Positions 62,094 through 64,000 of a stretch of 64,000 bases of DNA are shown here, one piece after another. How positions within the stretch are numbered: position 1 is the stretch's first letter; each line of letters opens with the position of its first letter. The notes under the pieces are model-generated. The model searched no databases and was not told where the DNA came from. It saw nothing but the letters and a program-made list of their open reading frames with translations. Origin of the DNA: Bacteroidota bacterium (GTDB lineage Bacteria > Bacteroidota > Ignavibacteria > UBA10030); the NCBI GenBank assembly GCA_025454835.1, contig JALONQ010000010.1:1-64000 (forward strand), in the 5' to 3' direction. The translations under genes were made by a program, and so were the position numbers.

Positions 62094-62286
62094 GTGAGGT
62101 CTCTCTCTGATTGAACAAATCGAGCCACAAAGAACACATAGATCACAGCCGGAGGCCCACGACAACTGTCGCGGAGCGACTATCAATCTCTCTCCTGCTA
62201 AGGATCTGATATCGCTTCGCGATGTTTTGCGAATGCCTCTAGCTGCTCTCTGTGTTCTTTGTGGTCTTTGTGGCCAGCATCGTGAT
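62094..62286. repeat. Inverted repeat and composite short repeats between yeeE-like and nrfD genes
   Basis: Outer arms CCACAAAGAACACA (about 62126-62139) and complement (about 62258-62271) enclose two short blocks, GTGGGCCTCCGGCTGTG on the minus strand and ATCGCTTCGCGATGTTT on the plus strand. Both blocks recur near the thioredoxin gene (57480-57505, 57915-57957). Confidence 0.55.
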
Positions 62287-63234
62287 TCAATTGCCTGCCA
62301 TGCGTGTCCAGTGGCTCGCTTGTCCGGCATAGACGATCACGAACCTCAGCGCAATGCCGCCGGCGATGACCATGATCGGCGCGATGGCCGTGTGCTTGAT
62401 CTTCTGATTGACGGCGAGCAACTGAATCATGAGCGGCACGACGATGCCCAGCAGGATGACGAACACCCAGAAGGCCGCCGCGTACGGCCCGGTGAGCAGC
62501 AGCGTCGCCGCGTGGCGATGTGCCTGCGTGGACGTGATCAGTCCGATGAAGAAGAGGACGAACACCAGCAGTTCGAAAATGAGGAAGCCGTTGTCGGCCT
62601 TGGCGAGCAGGACGCGCTCGGTCTTGTCGGTCGAGATGAGGTGCACCAGCGCAGCGGCCGACGACAGCCCCGACGTGAGGAACAGCACCCAGAGCATCGA
62701 GCTGCTCCACAGGGGCCGGGCGCCGAGCGAGCTGAGCAGAATGCCCGTATACATTCCCAGCACCGCCCCCACGATCATGTTGAACACGCCGATGTTCTTG
62801 GCCAGCATCGGTCGTTCGGCGATGAAGGCCGAGATACGGTCGAAGATCGGAATGCGGTTGCGGAAGGGCTTCGGGATCGACACGAGCGCGTTGACGAGGA
62901 GCGTCGGAAACACGAGGATGAGGATCCAGGCTCCCCACGACATCGGCGACGTGACCTCGAAGGCCAGGTAGAGCCGCCACACATAGAGCTTGTGCTCGAG
63001 GTCGAGGAAGAGGGCGAACATGCCGAGCGAGAGCAGAACGAGGCTCAGGTGCGGCAGGTAGAAGTTCGAAAAATCGCTGTGCTTGTGATGACCCCTGAAG
63101 GTGAAGTAGCCGGCGATGATCATGAAGCCGGCGACGAGCCCGCCGATGAACAGATAGACCGGGATCTCCCATCCCCAGATCGCGAGCGTCGGGTCGATCA
63201 GATGGTTGTTGCGGGTCGAAAAGAGTTCATGCAT
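62287..63234 (-). CDS. nrfD: NrfD/PsrC-type polysulfide-reductase membrane subunit
   Basis: 315 aa, about eight to nine TM segments. NrfD family: WGWEIPVYLFIGGLVAGFMIIAGYF at the N-terminus and LYVWRLYLAFEVTSPMSWGAWILI. Acts with a 4Fe-4S ferredoxin subunit and a molybdopterin catalytic subunit, exchanging electrons with quinone. The ferredoxin gene is on the same strand 373 bases upstream, with a MITE-like element between. Confidence 0.9.
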   Translation of the reverse strand: MHELFSTRNNHLIDPTLAIWGWEIPVYLFIGGLVAGFMIIAGYFTFRGHHKHSDFSNFYLPHLSLVLLSLGMFALFLDLEHKLYVWRLYLAFEVTSPMSWGAWILILVFPTLLVNALVSIPKPFRNRIPIFDRISAFIAERPMLAKNIGVFNMIVGAVLGMYTGILLSSLGARPLWSSSMLWVLFLTSGLSSAAALVHLISTDKTERVLLAKADNGFLIFELLVFVLFFIGLITSTQAHRHAATLLLTGPYAAAFWVFVILLGIVVPLMIQLLAVNQKIKHTAIAPIMVIAGGIALRFVIVYAGQASHWTRMAGN

Positions 63235-63359
63235 AGCGGTGCCTCAGACAAGAAGCGTGACACTGAGATCCACAGAGATCACACAGAGGTCCACAAAGGA
63301 AAAGGTGGAGCGTGGGTATCGGGGATCGGGTCCCAGCTTACCAACCTCCGGTTACTGAT

Positions 63360-63524
63360 TAGAAGTCATCTCAAAAATCGAATCTCCTAAAAATCAATTG
63401 GTCTCTCGCGGCGTCGCAACGACGCAACGGCTCTATTTTCGTAGGGAATGAAGGTTATCCGTTCCAAACCATCGTCGTTGCGGTCGCCGCGTCGTTGCGA
63501 GATACATTTTTGAGACTGCCTCTA
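63360..63524. mobile_element. MITE-like element, copy 3 (165 bp)
   Basis: Ends TAGAAGTCATCTCAAAAAT and the complement of TAGAGGCAGTCTCAAAAAT, with TA at each end. The interior is nearly self-complementary (CGCGGCGTCGCAACGACG against CGTCGTTGCGGTCGCCGCG). It separates the nrfD and ferredoxin genes. Flanked by CAGTA-type repeats. Confidence 0.72.
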
Positions 63525-63600
63525 CTGATTACTGTCTACTGGCTACTGATCACTGACTACTGATTACTGAATACTGCCTACCGAATACTGCCTCCCGCTC
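63525..63600. repeat. Degenerate TACTGATT-type repeats
   Basis: About ten loosely repeated copies of ACTGATTACTG-like words (complement of CAGTA words at 36.7 kb), ending just before the ferredoxin stop. Confidence 0.65.
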
Positions 63601-63607
63601 ACAGATC

Positions 63608-64000
63608 TCACGTCAGATAGTACACATGCGGCTCGGTCCCCGCCTGCGGGATCAGCGTGTGGTGCTTCCGCGACGCCAGCAACTTCGAGACATTGGAAAG
63701 GGGATCTTCGAGGTCGCCGAAGTGCATGCAGTGTGTCGGGCAGACGGAGACGCACGCCGGGTCCATCCCCTTCTCCACGCGGTGAATGCAGAAAGTGCAC
63801 TTGTCGACGTAGCCCTCGGGGTGCACGTAGCGGGCATCGTACGGACAGCTCGCGATGCAGGCCTTGCAGCCGATGCACATTGTCTTCTCCACGAGCACCA
63901 CGCCGCCGTATTCATGCACGTGGCTGGCCCCCGTCGGGCAACAGTCGACGCAGGGGGGCTCGGAACACTGGTTGCAGCGTTCGCTCCGGATCTCCTGATG
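63608..64000 (-). CDS. nrfC: NrfC/PsrB-type 4Fe-4S ferredoxin subunit (5' end outside the window)
   Basis: The visible 131 codons hold cluster motifs of the 16-Cys ferredoxin subunits: CNQCSEPPCVDCCP, then CIGCKACIASCPY, then CTFC (start of the third), and CVSVCP. The frame continues past the window edge, so the N-terminus, possible Tat signal and first cluster are not seen. An in-frame GTG at 63919 would split the motif, so it is not the start. Ends HHTLIPQAGTEPHVYYLT. Partner of NrfD; the catalytic molybdoenzyme is probably further upstream. Confidence 0.87.
   Translation of the reverse strand, partial: HQEIRSERCNQCSEPPCVDCCPTGASHVHEYGGVVLVEKTMCIGCKACIASCPYDARYVHPEGYVDKCTFCIHRVEKGMDPACVSVCPTHCMHFGDLEDPLSNVSKLLASRKHHTLIPQAGTEPHVYYLT

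Noticed and set aside
1-64000. CRISPR array
   Set aside because: Repeats found are either long inverted elements or loosely repeated words; none shows fixed direct repeats with unique spacers, and no cas gene was seen.

Overview
The window looks like chromosomal DNA of a fairly GC-rich bacterium of the FCB superphylum (Bacteroidota, Ignavibacteriota or a close relative). Two secreted proteins carry C-terminal sorting domains of the type IX secretion kind; in the CotH protein this starts with the typical NYPNPFNP motif. Other pointers are a two-component sensor with Reg_prop propeller, Y_Y_Y domain and HisKA_3, many outer-membrane or secreted proteins, and NrfD/YeeE sulfur genes. The phylum is an inference. 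Almost all genes lie on the minus strand; the exceptions are three plus-strand units at about 26.3-28.7, 29.8-30.3 and 36.0-36.7 kb.

Layout: 0.1-1.8 kb holds a CoA-disulfide-reductase-like enzyme. 2.0-8.6 kb holds two translationally coupled M14 carboxypeptidase-like proteins, one of which has lost its zinc ligands, and a CotH-type protein with a sorting tail. 9.3-15.9 kb is a run of four genes with 4-bp overlaps (alpha/beta hydrolase, two beta-lactamase-fold hydrolases, a small membrane protein) behind a membrane-anchored XRE regulator. 16.2-21.9 kb has a barrel-like protein, a WD40-like secreted protein and two paralogous serine hydrolases with sorting tails; one is frameshifted by an exact 38-bp duplication. 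Three copies of a structured leader with its own conserved promoter precede genes in 15-22 kb. 22.2-25.6 kb is an operon of formyltransferase-like protein, kynureninase and APC permease. 26.3-30.3 kb holds an FeS photolyase between two DoxX-like proteins, a ferritin-like protein and a fasciclin protein. 30.3-31.7 kb has a GIY-YIG gene followed by tandem remnants of its 3' end, then a tRNA-Asn(GUU) split by a 391-nt group I intron. 31.9-35.7 kb is a sugar-salvage operon (Na+ symporter, GHMP kinase, nucleotidyltransferase), followed by YebC.

The largest unit is a run of 13 minus-strand genes from 51.9 to 37.2 kb. It encodes a receiver protein, three divergent pilin-like proteins, a HerA-type ATPase, GspF- and GspE-like proteins, a protein with a degenerate receiver, four phosphorelay proteins and an unrecognised Cys-containing protein. 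A hairpin follows the last gene. I read it as a signal-controlled type IV filament-like machine with an unexpected HerA motor. Next to it are a NarL-type regulator, a propeller-sensor kinase, a GAF protein and an SGNH hydrolase.

The end of the window (57.5-64 kb) is a sulfur and molybdoenzyme module: thioredoxin, DUF302, small membrane protein, two rhodaneses, MobA, two YeeE/YedE proteins, NrfD and a truncated NrfC-like ferredoxin. Three short TA-flanked inverted-repeat elements (about 165-191 bp) and many degenerate short repeats lie between genes; one of the elements separates nrfD from the ferredoxin gene.
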